This document shows, one piece after another, positions 17,278 to 26,354 of a stretch of 37,809 nt of DNA (the stretch's first letter is position 1; each line of letters begins with the position of its first letter). Source of the DNA: Bacteroidia bacterium. Lineage in GTDB: Bacteria; Bacteroidota; Bacteroidia; M30B66. The notes under the pieces were generated by a model that had not been told where the DNA came from, made no database searches, and was given only the letters and a program-made list of their open reading frames with translations. The DNA lies in NCBI GenBank assembly GCA_018401705.1, contig JAGYKL010000004.1, positions 1 through 37,809 on the forward strand. Reading direction: 5' to 3'. Both the position numbers and the translations under genes were made by a program.

Positions 17278-18603
17278 ATGAAGAAAATTGCCGTAGTTGG
17301 TACAGGTTACGTTGGTCTAGTTACAGGTACTTGCCTTGCAGAAACAGGAAACAATGTTATTTGCGTTGACATTGATAAAGATAAAATTGCCAAACTTAAT
17401 TCAGGTAAGGTAACTATCTATGAACCTCAATTAGACGTTTACTTTGAAAGAAATCTGCGCCAAGGACGTTTGCATTTCACCACTGACCTAGCTGCAGCTG
17501 TTAAAGAATCAGAACTTATATTCTTAGCATTGCCAACACCTCCGGGAGAAGATGGCTCAGCAGATTTATCTTACATTCTTGGGGTAGCTGAAGATTTAGG
17601 TAAGCTATTAATAGATAGCTATAAAGTAATAATTGATAAAAGTACTGTTCCGGTTGGAACTGCAGAAAAGGTTCATAAAGCGCTTGCTGCTAATGCAAAA
17701 GCTGAGTTTGATGTGGTTTCGAATCCGGAATTTTTACGTGAAGGTTTTGCTGTTGAAGACTTTATGAAGCCAGACCGAGTTGTGATTGGAACTTCTTCTT
17801 CTAGAGCCAGAAAGATTATGGAAGAATTATATCTTCCATTTGTTCGTCAAGGTAATCCTATAATTTTTATGGATGAACGTTCTGCCGAACTTACAAAATA
17901 TGCAGCCAATTCATTTTTAGCTACAAAAATTTCATTTATGAATGAAGTAGCAAATCTATGTGAGCTTTTAGGAGCTGATGTTGATATGGTGAGAATGGGA
18001 ATTGGTTCTGATGACAGAATAGGTAAAAGGTTCTTGTTTCCTGGAATTGGCTACGGTGGTAGCTGTTTTCCTAAGGATGTAAAAGCTCTTGTTAAGTCTG
18101 CGGGAGATGTTAAGTACGACTTTAGCATTCTCGAATCAGTTATGAAAGTGAATGAAAAGCAAAAGTCAGCTCTAGTTCCTAAAATTCTCAGTTATTTTAA
18201 CGGTAATCTAAAAGGGAAGAAGTTTGCTTTGTGGGGTCTGGCTTTTAAGCCTGATACTGATGATATTCGCGAAGCTCCTGCTTTGCATATAATTGAGGCT
18301 CTTTTAGCTGAAGGAGCAAGCGTAACAGCATACGACCCAGAAGCAATGGAAAACGTAAAGAGATTAGGATTGGATATTCAGTTCGCTGAGAATCAATACC
18401 AGGCTCTTGAGAATTCTGGATGCTTTGGTAATTTGGTAAACGAGTGGTCTGTATTTAGAAACCCTGATTTCGAAAAAATGAGCAACTCAATAAATGCTAA
18501 AATCATTTTCGATGGAAGAAACTTATATACCATCGATCAAATGAAAAAGCTAGGTTTTGCTTATTACAGTATTGGACGTAAAGCACTTAGAAAAGCAAGG
18601 TAA
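17278..18603 (+). CDS. ugd: UDP-glucose 6-dehydrogenase (with a compensated frameshift patch)
   Basis: It oxidises UDP-glucose twice with NAD+ to UDP-glucuronate, the substrate of the decarboxylase encoded next. The 441 residues show the N-terminal Rossmann motif [11 protein letters not shown], the thiolate C263 in [14 protein letters not shown], the SNPEFLREG and [12 protein letters not shown] motifs, and a C-terminal UDP-binding domain ([18 protein letters not shown]). An oddity lies at residues 379-390. The family pattern there is DALVIVTEW, but this frame reads [11 protein letters not shown]. The DNA still encodes DALVI in the +1 frame (18419-18433), as if one extra base and then two extra bases had been added in short runs. 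The frame is restored, so the protein may be active or slightly altered. Confidence 0.95.
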   Translation: MKKIAVVGTGYVGLVTGTCLAETGNNVICVDIDKDKIAKLNSGKVTIYEPQLDVYFERNLRQGRLHFTTDLAAAVKESELIFLALPTPPGEDGSADLSYILGVAEDLGKLLIDSYKVIIDKSTVPVGTAEKVHKALAANAKAEFDVVSNPEFLREGFAVEDFMKPDRVVIGTSSSRARKIMEELYLPFVRQGNPIIFMDERSAELTKYAANSFLATKISFMNEVANLCELLGADVDMVRMGIGSDDRIGKRFLFPGIGYGGSCFPKDVKALVKSAGDVKYDFSILESVMKVNEKQKSALVPKILSYFNGNLKGKKFALWGLAFKPDTDDIREAPALHIIEALLAEGASVTAYDPEAMENVKRLGLDIQFAENQYQALENSGCFGNLVNEWSVFRNPDFEKMSNSINAKIIFDGRNLYTIDQMKKLGFAYYSIGRKALRKAR

Positions 18604-18605
18604 TT

Positions 18606-19586
18606 ATGGATATTTCAAATAAAAGAGTACTTGTTACTGGAGCTGCGGGTTTTTTAGGTTCACACCTATGTGATAGATTCATTGCTGAAGGTTGCAAGGT
18701 TGTTGGGATGGATAATCTCATAACAGGATCTTTAAATAATATTGAACACCTTTTTAAGCACGAAAATTTTGAGTTCTATCATCACGATGTTTCAAAATTT
18801 GTCTTTGTGCCAGGTGAGCTTGACTTTATTCTTCATTTTGCTTCTCCAGCAAGCCCAATAGACTATCTCAAGATTCCTATTCAAACTTTAAAAGTTGGTT
18901 CTTTAGGTACTCATAACTTATTGGGTTTAGCTAGAGTGAAGAAAGCGCGTATGCTTATAGCTTCAACTTCTGAAGTTTATGGGGATCCTAATGTGCATCC
19001 TCAAAATGAAGATTATTGGGGAAATGTTAATCCTATCGGCCCTCGTGGAGTTTATGACGAGGCTAAGCGCTTTCAGGAAGCTATTACAATGGCTTACCAC
19101 ACTTTTCATGGTGTTGAAACAAGAATAGTTAGGATTTTTAATACTTATGGCCCAAGAATGAGACTTAACGACGGGCGTGCATTACCTGCATTTATGGGCC
19201 AGGCTCTTCGTGGTGAAGATATTACTGTATTTGGCGACGGAAGTCAAACTCGCTCCTTCTGCTACGTTGATGACCTAATCGAAGGGATTTATCGCCTTCT
19301 TTTGAGCGATTATCAATTCCCTGTAAACATTGGCAATCCCGATGAAATTAGCATCAAGGATTTTGCTGAAGAAATAATCAAATTAACAGGAACAGATCAG
19401 AAAATCGTTTACAAGCCATTGCCTCAAGATGATCCTAAGCAAAGGCAGCCCGACATCACACGAGCAAAAGACATACTTAGCTGGGAGCCAAAGGTCGCAA
19501 GGGCTGATGGATTAAAATCAACTTGGGATTATTTTCGCTCACTTCCCGAATGGGAAATAATACCTCGCAGTTTCACTTCTGCTTAG
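18606..19586 (+). CDS. UDP-glucuronate decarboxylase (UDP-xylose synthase), SDR family
   Basis: An extended short-chain dehydrogenase of 326 residues with the NAD motif [15 protein letters not shown] and the catalytic Y150-xxx-K154 in [13 protein letters not shown]. The segments [15 protein letters not shown] and [14 protein letters not shown], together with YDEAKR, separate UDP-glucuronate decarboxylases from epimerases and RmlB. The expected product is UDP-xylose (or the 4-keto intermediate) made from the UDP-glucuronate supplied by the preceding gene, two bases upstream. The C-terminus carries about 15 residues beyond the usual end (after WDYFRSLP), ending RSFTSA. Soluble cytoplasmic enzyme. 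Confidence 0.93.
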   Translation: MDISNKRVLVTGAAGFLGSHLCDRFIAEGCKVVGMDNLITGSLNNIEHLFKHENFEFYHHDVSKFVFVPGELDFILHFASPASPIDYLKIPIQTLKVGSLGTHNLLGLARVKKARMLIASTSEVYGDPNVHPQNEDYWGNVNPIGPRGVYDEAKRFQEAITMAYHTFHGVETRIVRIFNTYGPRMRLNDGRALPAFMGQALRGEDITVFGDGSQTRSFCYVDDLIEGIYRLLLSDYQFPVNIGNPDEISIKDFAEEIIKLTGTDQKIVYKPLPQDDPKQRQPDITRAKDILSWEPKVARADGLKSTWDYFRSLPEWEIIPRSFTSA

Positions 19587-19591
19587 AATTT

Positions 19592-20179
19592 ATGGAAAAC
19601 TCAAACTATTACGCTCACCCAAGTGCCATAATTGATGATGGTTGCCATATTGGCGACGGTACTAAAATTTGGCATTTTACGCATATAATGACAGATTGCA
19701 GCATCGGAAAGAATTGCAATCTGGGGCAAAATGTTGTTATTTCTCCAGGTGTAGTGCTTGGAAACAATGTGAAAGTGCAAAACAATGTTTCAATATACAC
19801 AGGTGTAGTATGCGATGATGACGTATTTCTAGGGCCCTCAATGGTTTTTACAAACGTCATAAACCCAAGAAGCGCAGTTATAAGAAGAGATCAGTACATG
19901 CAAACTCATGTAGGTAAAGGTGCTTCGATTGGAGCTAATGCAACCATTGTTTGTGGTCATGACATTGGAGAGTTTGCATTTATTGGAGCTGGCGCAGTTG
20001 TTACCAAAAAAGTTCCTGCTTATGCCCTAGTTATTGGAAATCCAGCTCGTCAAACTGGTTGGATGAGCGAATATGGCCATAAACTTCGTTTCGATGATCA
20101 AGGAAAAGCCACCTGTCCTGAAAGCGGAGATGAATATGAACTAAAAGCAGGCGTTGTAAATAAAATTTCAAGCAAATGA
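19592..20179 (+). CDS. wbpD: UDP-sugar N-acetyltransferase, WbpD/WlbB-like (left-handed beta-helix)
   Basis: This 195-residue hexapeptide-repeat acetyltransferase folds as a left-handed beta-helix, visible as spaced hydrophobic hexads (CSIGKNCNLGQNVVISPGV, then VKVQNNVSIYTGV). It matches the WbpD/WlbB group in layout: YYAHPSAIIDDGCHIGDGT at the start, FLGPSMVFTNVINPRS in the middle, and GAVVTKKVPAYALVIGNPA at the C-terminal coil. The inferred reaction is acetylation of the 3-amino group on the UDP-GlcNAc-uronate intermediate, using acetyl-CoA. A longer frame from 19523 exists but overlaps the upstream gene, so ATG 19592 is chosen. The stop overlaps the next start (ATGA), indicating coupling to the oxidase. 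Confidence 0.93.
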   Translation: MENSNYYAHPSAIIDDGCHIGDGTKIWHFTHIMTDCSIGKNCNLGQNVVISPGVVLGNNVKVQNNVSIYTGVVCDDDVFLGPSMVFTNVINPRSAVIRRDQYMQTHVGKGASIGANATIVCGHDIGEFAFIGAGAVVTKKVPAYALVIGNPARQTGWMSEYGHKLRFDDQGKATCPESGDEYELKAGVVNKISSK

Positions 20180-21204
20180 TTGTTGGTGAGAAAGTGAAAT
20201 TTGCAATTATTGGCGCTGGCCACATTGGAAAAAGGCATGCCGAAATGGTGCTCAGAAATGAAGATGCCGAGTTGATAGCTATTTGCGATATCAAGAAAAA
20301 AGAAGAATTGGGACTAGAGAATTTCGATGTGCCATATTTCGATTCTGTAGAAGCAATGCTCGATTCTGGGTTAGTCTTCGACGTTGTTAATATTTGCTCT
20401 CCTAATGGCTTACATGCAAAACATTCGGTTCAAGCGCTTGAGCAACGTAAGCATATTGTTTGCGAGAAGCCAATGGGACTTACAAAGGCAGAGTGTGAGC
20501 AAGTTATTTACACTTCTTTGCGTGTGTCTCGTCAAGTATTTTGTGTAATGCAAAATAGATATTCTCCGCCTTCGGCGTGGATTAAGGATGTAATTGAGAG
20601 AGGAATCATGGGTAAAATATTCATGGTTCAATTAAATTGTTACTGGAATCGTGATGAGAGATATTATAAAGCAGGTTCTTGGAAAGGTAGCTCCGATCTT
20701 GATGGTGGAACTTTATTTACACAGTTTTCTCACTTTATTGATATCATGTTCTGGTTATTTGGCGATATCAAAGAGATTCAAGGAAAGTTTGATGATTTTA
20801 CTCATCAAAACTTAACTGCCTTTGAAGATTCTGGTTTTGTCAATTTCCGTTTTGTAAACGGAGGAATGGGAAGCTTAAACTATTCTACTGCTGTTTGGGA
20901 CAAAAATCTCGAAAGCTCTATCACCATCATCGGAGAAAAAGGGAGTGTTAAAATTGGTGGACAATACATGAATGAAGTTGAGTATTGTCATATCGATGGT
21001 TACACAATGCCAACTCTAGATGAGGCTAGCCCTGCAAACGACTATGGTTCGTATAAAGGCTCTGCTGCAAATCACCATTTTGTAATTCAGAATGTTATAG
21101 ATACTTTAAAGGGAAGAACCAGTGCAACTACAAATGCTTTGGAAGGCCTTAAAGTGGTCGAAATTATTGAACGAATTTACGAACTTAGAAACCCCAAAAT
21201 ATAA
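20176..21204 (+). CDS. wbpB: Gfo/Idh/MocA-family oxidoreductase, WbpB/WlbA-like
   Basis: A two-domain NAD(P)-dependent oxidoreductase of 342 residues. The N-terminal Rossmann motif AIIGAGHIGKRHAEMV and the EKPMGLTKAE motif, which contains the conserved lysine, are clear. The C-terminal beta-sheet domain includes GGTLFTQFSHFIDIMFWLFG. In the WbpB/WlbA reaction, the C3 hydroxyl of UDP-GlcNAc-uronate is oxidised to a ketone, which the WbpE-type enzyme then aminates. The presence of WbpD- and WbpE-like genes in the same operon makes this assignment strong; the substrate has not been shown. The start overlaps the upstream stop by four bases. Confidence 0.92.
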   Translation: MIVGEKVKFAIIGAGHIGKRHAEMVLRNEDAELIAICDIKKKEELGLENFDVPYFDSVEAMLDSGLVFDVVNICSPNGLHAKHSVQALEQRKHIVCEKPMGLTKAECEQVIYTSLRVSRQVFCVMQNRYSPPSAWIKDVIERGIMGKIFMVQLNCYWNRDERYYKAGSWKGSSDLDGGTLFTQFSHFIDIMFWLFGDIKEIQGKFDDFTHQNLTAFEDSGFVNFRFVNGGMGSLNYSTAVWDKNLESSITIIGEKGSVKIGGQYMNEVEYCHIDGYTMPTLDEASPANDYGSYKGSAANHHFVIQNVIDTLKGRTSATTNALEGLKVVEIIERIYELRNPKI

Positions 21205-21206
21205 GA

Positions 21207-22505
21207 ATGAGTTCTATCTACCAGAATTTAGTTGAGAAAAAAGATAAGCTAGCCGTTGTTGGCTTAGGCTATGTTGGTTTGCCAATTGCACTTGAATTTG
21301 CAAGAAAAATCTCAGTCATTGGTTTTGATATTAATGCACAAAGGGTTGAGATGATGCGCAATCAAATTGATCCAAGCGAAGAACTTGAGCCTGAACAATT
21401 CGAAGGATGTGATATTCATTTCACGGCGCTGCCGGAAGAATTGAAAGAAGCCAGATTTTTCATTGTTGCAGTTCCTACTCCTATTGATGAACATAATTTA
21501 CCTGACTTAAGGCCATTGCTTTCTGCTACAAGAAGTGTTGCTGCTGTTCTTAAACAGGGCGATTATGTAGTTTATGAATCAACTGTTTATCCTGGATGTA
21601 CTGAAGAAGATTGTATCCCTCTTCTTGAAGAATTATCAGGACTTAAATTTAATATTGATTTTAAAGTAGGTTATTCTCCCGAAAGGATTAATCCAGGTGA
21701 TAAAGAGCATACACTCGCCAAAATAATAAAAGTGGTTTCTGGCTGCGATGCCGAATCACTTGATGAGATCGCTAAGACTTATGAAATAGTTGTGGATGCT
21801 GGTGTGCATCGTGCTGCTTCTATTAAGGTTGCTGAGGCAGCTAAAATCATAGAGAATACGCAAAGAGATCTCAATATTGCTCTAATGAATGAGCTTTCTC
21901 AGATTTTTGGCAATATGGGTATCAATACATACGATGTGCTAGAAGCTGCAGGAACAAAATGGAACTTTTTGAAGTTTTTACCTGGCCTAGTAGGTGGTCA
22001 TTGTATTGGAGTTGATCCATACTACTTAACATATAAAGCAAAAGAAGTAGGGCACACTGCTCAGGTTATTCTTGCAGGTAGAGCGGTTAACGATAGCATG
22101 GGCGCTTACGTGGCCGGCAAGGTTGTTAAGAAAATGGTTGCTGCTGGAGTTGATATCGCGAAAAGCAGAGTTCTTATTATGGGCGCAACTTTCAAAGAGA
22201 ATGTTTCTGATATAAGAAATTCGAAAGTTGCTGATGTAGTTAACGAATTCAAAGATTTTGGTGTTAATCTCGATATTGTTGATCCTCATGCAAGCTCAGA
22301 TGAATTAAAGCATGAGTACGGATTTGAACTTGCCGAAAAGCCTTCTGGATTGTATAATGCAATTGTTATTGCTGTAAATCACAGCGATTTCGTTGGTCTA
22401 TCTGAAGAGCATTTTAAGAATATGCTAACACCCAATGGAATTGTAGCAGATATTAAAGGTGTTTATAGAGACAAGTTTAATTCTCTCAACTACTGGAGTT
22501 TATAA
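21207..22505 (+). CDS. UDP-N-acetylhexosamine 6-dehydrogenase, WbpO/TviB-type
   Basis: A nucleotide-sugar dehydrogenase of 432 residues, distinct from the Ugd upstream. The Rossmann motif VVGLGYVGLPIALEFA, the family block AAKIIENTQRDLNIALMNE and the catalytic C266 in LVGGHCIGVDPYYLTYKA place it in the WbpO/TviB (VipA) branch that oxidises UDP-GlcNAc or UDP-GalNAc at C6. Here it most likely produces UDP-GlcNAc-uronate, the entry substrate for the neighbouring WbpB/E/D set. If it acts on UDP-GalNAc or cooperates with the WbpP/TviC-like epimerase downstream, it could also supply UDP-GalNAc-uronate. Two bases separate it from the preceding gene. Confidence 0.93.
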   Translation: MSSIYQNLVEKKDKLAVVGLGYVGLPIALEFARKISVIGFDINAQRVEMMRNQIDPSEELEPEQFEGCDIHFTALPEELKEARFFIVAVPTPIDEHNLPDLRPLLSATRSVAAVLKQGDYVVYESTVYPGCTEEDCIPLLEELSGLKFNIDFKVGYSPERINPGDKEHTLAKIIKVVSGCDAESLDEIAKTYEIVVDAGVHRAASIKVAEAAKIIENTQRDLNIALMNELSQIFGNMGINTYDVLEAAGTKWNFLKFLPGLVGGHCIGVDPYYLTYKAKEVGHTAQVILAGRAVNDSMGAYVAGKVVKKMVAAGVDIAKSRVLIMGATFKENVSDIRNSKVADVVNEFKDFGVNLDIVDPHASSDELKHEYGFELAEKPSGLYNAIVIAVNHSDFVGLSEEHFKNMLTPNGIVADIKGVYRDKFNSLNYWSL

Positions 22506-22513
22506 TTTATTGA

Positions 22514-24607
22514 ATGGCAAATCTTCCTAAAATCCTTGTAACTGGTGGTATGGGCTATATTGGCTCTCATACAGTTGTTGCTTTGCAGCAGCAAGGATTT
22601 GAAGTAGTTATTGCCGACAATCTATGCAATTCTCACGAGTTTATTCTTGACAGAATAAAGGAAATTACAGGAGTTTTACCTGTTTTTTATAAGATAAATC
22701 TTTGCGATGAAAAGGCTTTACAAGAAGTTTTTGAGATTGAAAAGAACATTCAGGCAAGTATTCATTTTGCCGCTTTAAAGGCAGTTGGTGAATCGGTCGA
22801 AAAGCCGCTTGTTTACTATCGGAATAATCTCCTATCTCTTATGAATCTGATGAAAGTGCAAACAGAAAGAAATGTAAACTGTCTTGTGTTCTCGTCCAGC
22901 TGCACTGTATATGGAGAACCAGATGTTCTTCCAGTTACTGAACAGTCGCCAATAAAACCTGCTATTTCTCCATATGGAAACACAAAGCAAATGGGAGAAG
23001 AGATTTTGGCCGACCATGTAAATGCTACTTCATTAAGGTCAATCGCATTGAGATACTTTAATCCGGTTGGAGCTCATTCAAGTGCTTTAATTGGAGAATT
23101 TCCAAATGGAAAACCTAATAATCTTGTTCCATTTATAACACAAACGGGTATTGGAAAACACTCTCACCTGAACGTCTTTGGAAATGATTATGACACCCCC
23201 GATGGCACCTGCATTAGAGATTATATTCATGTTGAAGATGTAGCAGATGCTCATGTGGCAGCACTTAAACGTTTGATTCGTAAGGAGTCTGAACATGGGT
23301 TTGAAGTATTTAACATCGGAACTGGTAGAGGTTATTCTGTCTTAGAAGCTGTAAATGCTTTTCAAGCAGTCTCAGGGATTAAACTGCCTTTCGAAATTAA
23401 AAGTAGAAGAGCAGGAGACATTGAAAAAGTTTACGCAGATACAACTAAATCAAATCAAATTTTAGGCTGGAAAGCCAAAAAAGATATTTCCCAAATGATG
23501 GCTTCAGCCTGGGCTTGGGAAACCAAACTCGCTCAAAATACACATGCTATGGAAAAGAAGAAAATTCTAATCACAGGCGGTGCCGGTTTTATTGGCTCTC
23601 ACGTAGTTAGACGCTTCGTAAAAAACTACCCTCAATACGATATAGTTAATCTCGACAAACTCACCTACGCAGGCAATCTGATGAATCTTCGTGATATTGA
23701 GAATGAAGAGAACTATAATTTTGTAAAAGGGGATATCGTTGACGAAGGATTTATTTCTGAACTGTTCGCTATACACAAATTTGACGGTGTTGTGCATTTA
23801 GCAGCTGAATCCCATGTAGATCGTTCTATCTCAAATCCAAATGAGTTCATTAAAACCAATGTGCTTGGAACAGCTAATTTGCTTAACGCAGCAAGAAATG
23901 CCTGGAAGGATGATATGACTGGAAAAAGGTTTTACCATATTTCAACAGATGAAGTGTACGGTTCATTAGGAGAAACCGGACTTTTCACTGAGGAAACAAG
24001 GTATGATCCTCGCTCTCCTTATTCTGCTTCTAAAGCAAGCAGCGACCACTTAGTTAGAGCTTATTTTCATACATACCACATGCCTGTGGTGATTTCAAAT
24101 TGCAGTAATAATTACGGCTCCTTTCATTTTCCTGAAAAGTTAATCCCTCTTTCAATTAACAATATCAAGAACATGAGGCCAATTCCTGTGTATGGGAAAG
24201 GCGACAATATCCGCGATTGGCTTTTTGTTGAAGATCATGCAGCTGCAATTGATTTGATATTTCATAAGGGCCGTTCTGGTGAAACATACAATATTGGTGG
24301 GGCAAACGAATGGACAAATATCGACCTCATTAAAAAGCTTTGTTCAATCATGGACGAGAAGTTGCAACGTGAGCCAGGAACATCAGAGTCTTTAATCTCT
24401 TTTGTTAAAGATAGAGCAGGTCATGATCAGAGATACGCAATCGACTTTAGCAAACTTAAAAATGAACTTGGTTGGGAACCCTCTCTTCAGTTTGAAGAAG
24501 GGCTTAGAAAGACGGTCGATTGGTACTTAAACAACGAAACATGGCTAAATGGAGTTACTTCAGGTGACTACACGAATTACTACGAAGAGCAATACATAAA
24601 GAGATAA
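22514..24607 (+). CDS. galE-rfbB: Fusion of UDP-glucose 4-epimerase (GalE) and dTDP-glucose 4,6-dehydratase (RmlB)
   Basis: One uninterrupted frame of 697 codons encodes two complete SDR enzymes. Residues 1-345 are GalE: NAD motif GGMGYIGSH at 11-19, SSSCTVYGE, and Y154-xxx-K158. Residues 346-697 are RmlB: GGAGFIGSHVV from 355, STDEVYGSLGE with the dehydratase Asp-Glu pair, and Y503-xxx-K507 in SPYSASKASSD. There is practically no linker: the GalE end (ASAWAWETKLAQ) runs in six codons to an internal ATG at 23549, where a free RmlB would start. A single change of CAA (23534-23536) to TAA would recreate separate genes. GalE interconverts UDP-Glc/UDP-Gal (or the GlcNAc forms). RmlB makes dTDP-4-keto-6-deoxyglucose, yet RmlA, RmlC and RmlD are not in the window. 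Confidence 0.92.
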   Translation: MANLPKILVTGGMGYIGSHTVVALQQQGFEVVIADNLCNSHEFILDRIKEITGVLPVFYKINLCDEKALQEVFEIEKNIQASIHFAALKAVGESVEKPLVYYRNNLLSLMNLMKVQTERNVNCLVFSSSCTVYGEPDVLPVTEQSPIKPAISPYGNTKQMGEEILADHVNATSLRSIALRYFNPVGAHSSALIGEFPNGKPNNLVPFITQTGIGKHSHLNVFGNDYDTPDGTCIRDYIHVEDVADAHVAALKRLIRKESEHGFEVFNIGTGRGYSVLEAVNAFQAVSGIKLPFEIKSRRAGDIEKVYADTTKSNQILGWKAKKDISQMMASAWAWETKLAQNTHAMEKKKILITGGAGFIGSHVVRRFVKNYPQYDIVNLDKLTYAGNLMNLRDIENEENYNFVKGDIVDEGFISELFAIHKFDGVVHLAAESHVDRSISNPNEFIKTNVLGTANLLNAARNAWKDDMTGKRFYHISTDEVYGSLGETGLFTEETRYDPRSPYSASKASSDHLVRAYFHTYHMPVVISNCSNNYGSFHFPEKLIPLSINNIKNMRPIPVYGKGDNIRDWLFVEDHAAAIDLIFHKGRSGETYNIGGANEWTNIDLIKKLCSIMDEKLQREPGTSESLISFVKDRAGHDQRYAIDFSKLKNELGWEPSLQFEEGLRKTVDWYLNNETWLNGVTSGDYTNYYEEQYIKR

Positions 24608-24622
24608 TTTACCTAATCAGGC

Positions 24623-25615
24623 ATGTACGAACACGTCAATTTTCATAATAATAATCCAGAGTTTAAGAATTACAGATTTTTGATTACCGGAGGCGCAGGC
24701 TTTATTGGTTCTCATCTGGTGGATTATTTAATGGAACATGGCGCTGCAGAGGTTAGAGTAGTTGATAATCTTTCAGAAGGAAAAATAGAAAACATCAACC
24801 ATTGGCTAGGTAATTCTAGATTTAAATTCATCGATGGAAGCATTACCAACGAAAGTCTTATGCTTGATGCGCTTGAAAATATTGATTTTGTTTCTCATCA
24901 AGCTGCGCTAGGAAGTGTACCTCGCTCTATAAAAACTCCTCTGGCAACTAATGAAGCTAATGTAACAGGCTTTCTTACTATGTTAGATTGTGCTAGAAGA
25001 CAAGGAGTGAGGCGAATTGTATATGCTTCTTCGTCAAGTGTTTATGGTGATCACCCGCAGCTTCCAAAAGTTGAAGACCAAATAGGAAATCCTTTATCTC
25101 CTTATGCTGTTACAAAAAGGGTAGATGAACTTTATGCTGATGTTTTTGGCAGAACTTATGGAATGCAAATTATAGGATTGCGGTACTTTAATATTTTCGG
25201 TCCTAGACAAAAGCCTGATGGGCCATATGCTGCAGTTATCCCTCTATTTATAGATGCTATCATACAAGAAAAACCTGCATACATAAATGGAGATGGTGGA
25301 CAAACCCGGGATTTTACATTTGTTGAGAATGCAGTGCAAGCAAATGTCCGCGCGCTTTTTTCGGAAAATCCGGAAGCACCCAACAAAGTTTATAATGTTG
25401 CGGTTGGTGATAGAATTTCAGTGCTCGACATTTATGAATTGCTAAGGAAGTTAGCTGGTAAAGGTGTTGATGCAATTCACCGCGAGCCGCGGGAAGGGGA
25501 TATTCGAGATTCGCTTGCTGATATTTCAAAAGGAAATGCCTACCTTGGTTACTTTCCAGGTGTGAAAATGCAAGAAGGTCTTAAACGCACTCTGGATTCG
25601 TTTAATGAAGCATGA
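24623..25615 (+). CDS. UDP-N-acetylhexosamine 4-epimerase, WbpP/TviC-type SDR
   Basis: An extended SDR of 330 residues. Key features are LITGGAGFIGSHLVDYL, the signature HQAALGSVPRSIKTP shared by WbpP, TviC and related 4-epimerases, YASSSSVYGDHPQLPK, and the catalytic Y-x-x-x-K in LSPYAVTKRVDELYA. FNIFGPRQKPDGPYAAVIP and the GDGGQTRDFTFVENAV block also fit that branch. The expected reaction is interconversion of UDP-GlcNAc and UDP-GalNAc or of the corresponding uronates. It overlaps the phosphatase gene by four bases (ATGA). The family is secure, the exact substrate not. Confidence 0.92.
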   Translation: MYEHVNFHNNNPEFKNYRFLITGGAGFIGSHLVDYLMEHGAAEVRVVDNLSEGKIENINHWLGNSRFKFIDGSITNESLMLDALENIDFVSHQAALGSVPRSIKTPLATNEANVTGFLTMLDCARRQGVRRIVYASSSSVYGDHPQLPKVEDQIGNPLSPYAVTKRVDELYADVFGRTYGMQIIGLRYFNIFGPRQKPDGPYAAVIPLFIDAIIQEKPAYINGDGGQTRDFTFVENAVQANVRALFSENPEAPNKVYNVAVGDRISVLDIYELLRKLAGKGVDAIHREPREGDIRDSLADISKGNAYLGYFPGVKMQEGLKRTLDSFNEA

Positions 25616-26352
25616 GCTGGTTATCAAAACTGTTTGGAAATTCACTTCAGGAAGCTGATTTAAGTGTCTTGAACACTGATGTACACTCTCATTTAATTCC
25701 TGGAATTGATGATGGTTCGGTGAGTTTGGAAGATAGTGTAAACCTCATCAGAGGTTTGCATGACTTGGGTTACTCTAAACTCATAACTACTCCTCACATT
25801 ATGAGTGATTTCTACAGAAATACCCCTGAGATCATTCTTAAAGGCTTAGATAATGTTCGTGAGGCAATATCAGCTGAAGGCATTCCTATAGAAATATTCG
25901 CAGCTGCAGAATACTACTGCGATCATGATTTTGAATTGAAAATTGGAAAGGAAGACTTGCTCACTTTTGGAGATAGGTATTTACTATTCGAACTTTCATA
26001 CCTAAATCCTTCAGATAACTTTGATACCGTTACCTTTAAGATGCAATTAGAAGGGTACAAGCCTGTTTTAGCTCATCCTGAGCGATATCCTTATTGGTAT
26101 CAAAGCTTTGAAAAGTATGAAGAAATAAGAGACAAAGGCGTGCTCCTCCAAATAAACCTTGCATCAATCTCAGGACATTACGGAACTGTTGCAAAGCGCA
26201 TCGCCGAAAGACTTATTGATAATAATTTGGTTGATTTGTTAGGTAGTGATATGCATAAATTAAGTCACATAGATGTCTATAAAAAAGCCATCAAAGAACC
26301 AGCCCTTCATAAACTTCTTAATTCGGGTAGGTTACTAAACTCTAGCCTTTAA
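25612..26352 (+). CDS. CpsB/YwqE-type protein-tyrosine phosphatase (PHP domain)
   Basis: A manganese-dependent polymerase-and-histidinol-phosphatase-fold tyrosine phosphatase of 246 residues. Metal ligands are visible in DVHSHLIPGIDDGS, TPHIM, LAHPERYPYW and LLGSDMHKLSH. In capsule and exopolysaccharide systems this enzyme removes phosphate from the bacterial tyrosine kinase that controls chain length and export. No such kinase (Wzc type) is encoded in the window, so its partner must be elsewhere. It closes the polysaccharide operon; the convergent fabD ends two bases downstream. Confidence 0.93.
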   Translation: MSWLSKLFGNSLQEADLSVLNTDVHSHLIPGIDDGSVSLEDSVNLIRGLHDLGYSKLITTPHIMSDFYRNTPEIILKGLDNVREAISAEGIPIEIFAAAEYYCDHDFELKIGKEDLLTFGDRYLLFELSYLNPSDNFDTVTFKMQLEGYKPVLAHPERYPYWYQSFEKYEEIRDKGVLLQINLASISGHYGTVAKRIAERLIDNNLVDLLGSDMHKLSHIDVYKKAIKEPALHKLLNSGRLLNSSL

Positions 26353-26354
26353 AA

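Noticed and set aside
17278-18603. UDP-glucose dehydrogenase as a pseudogene
   Set aside because: Only a local patch is shifted. The frame is restored and all catalytic residues, including C263, are intact.
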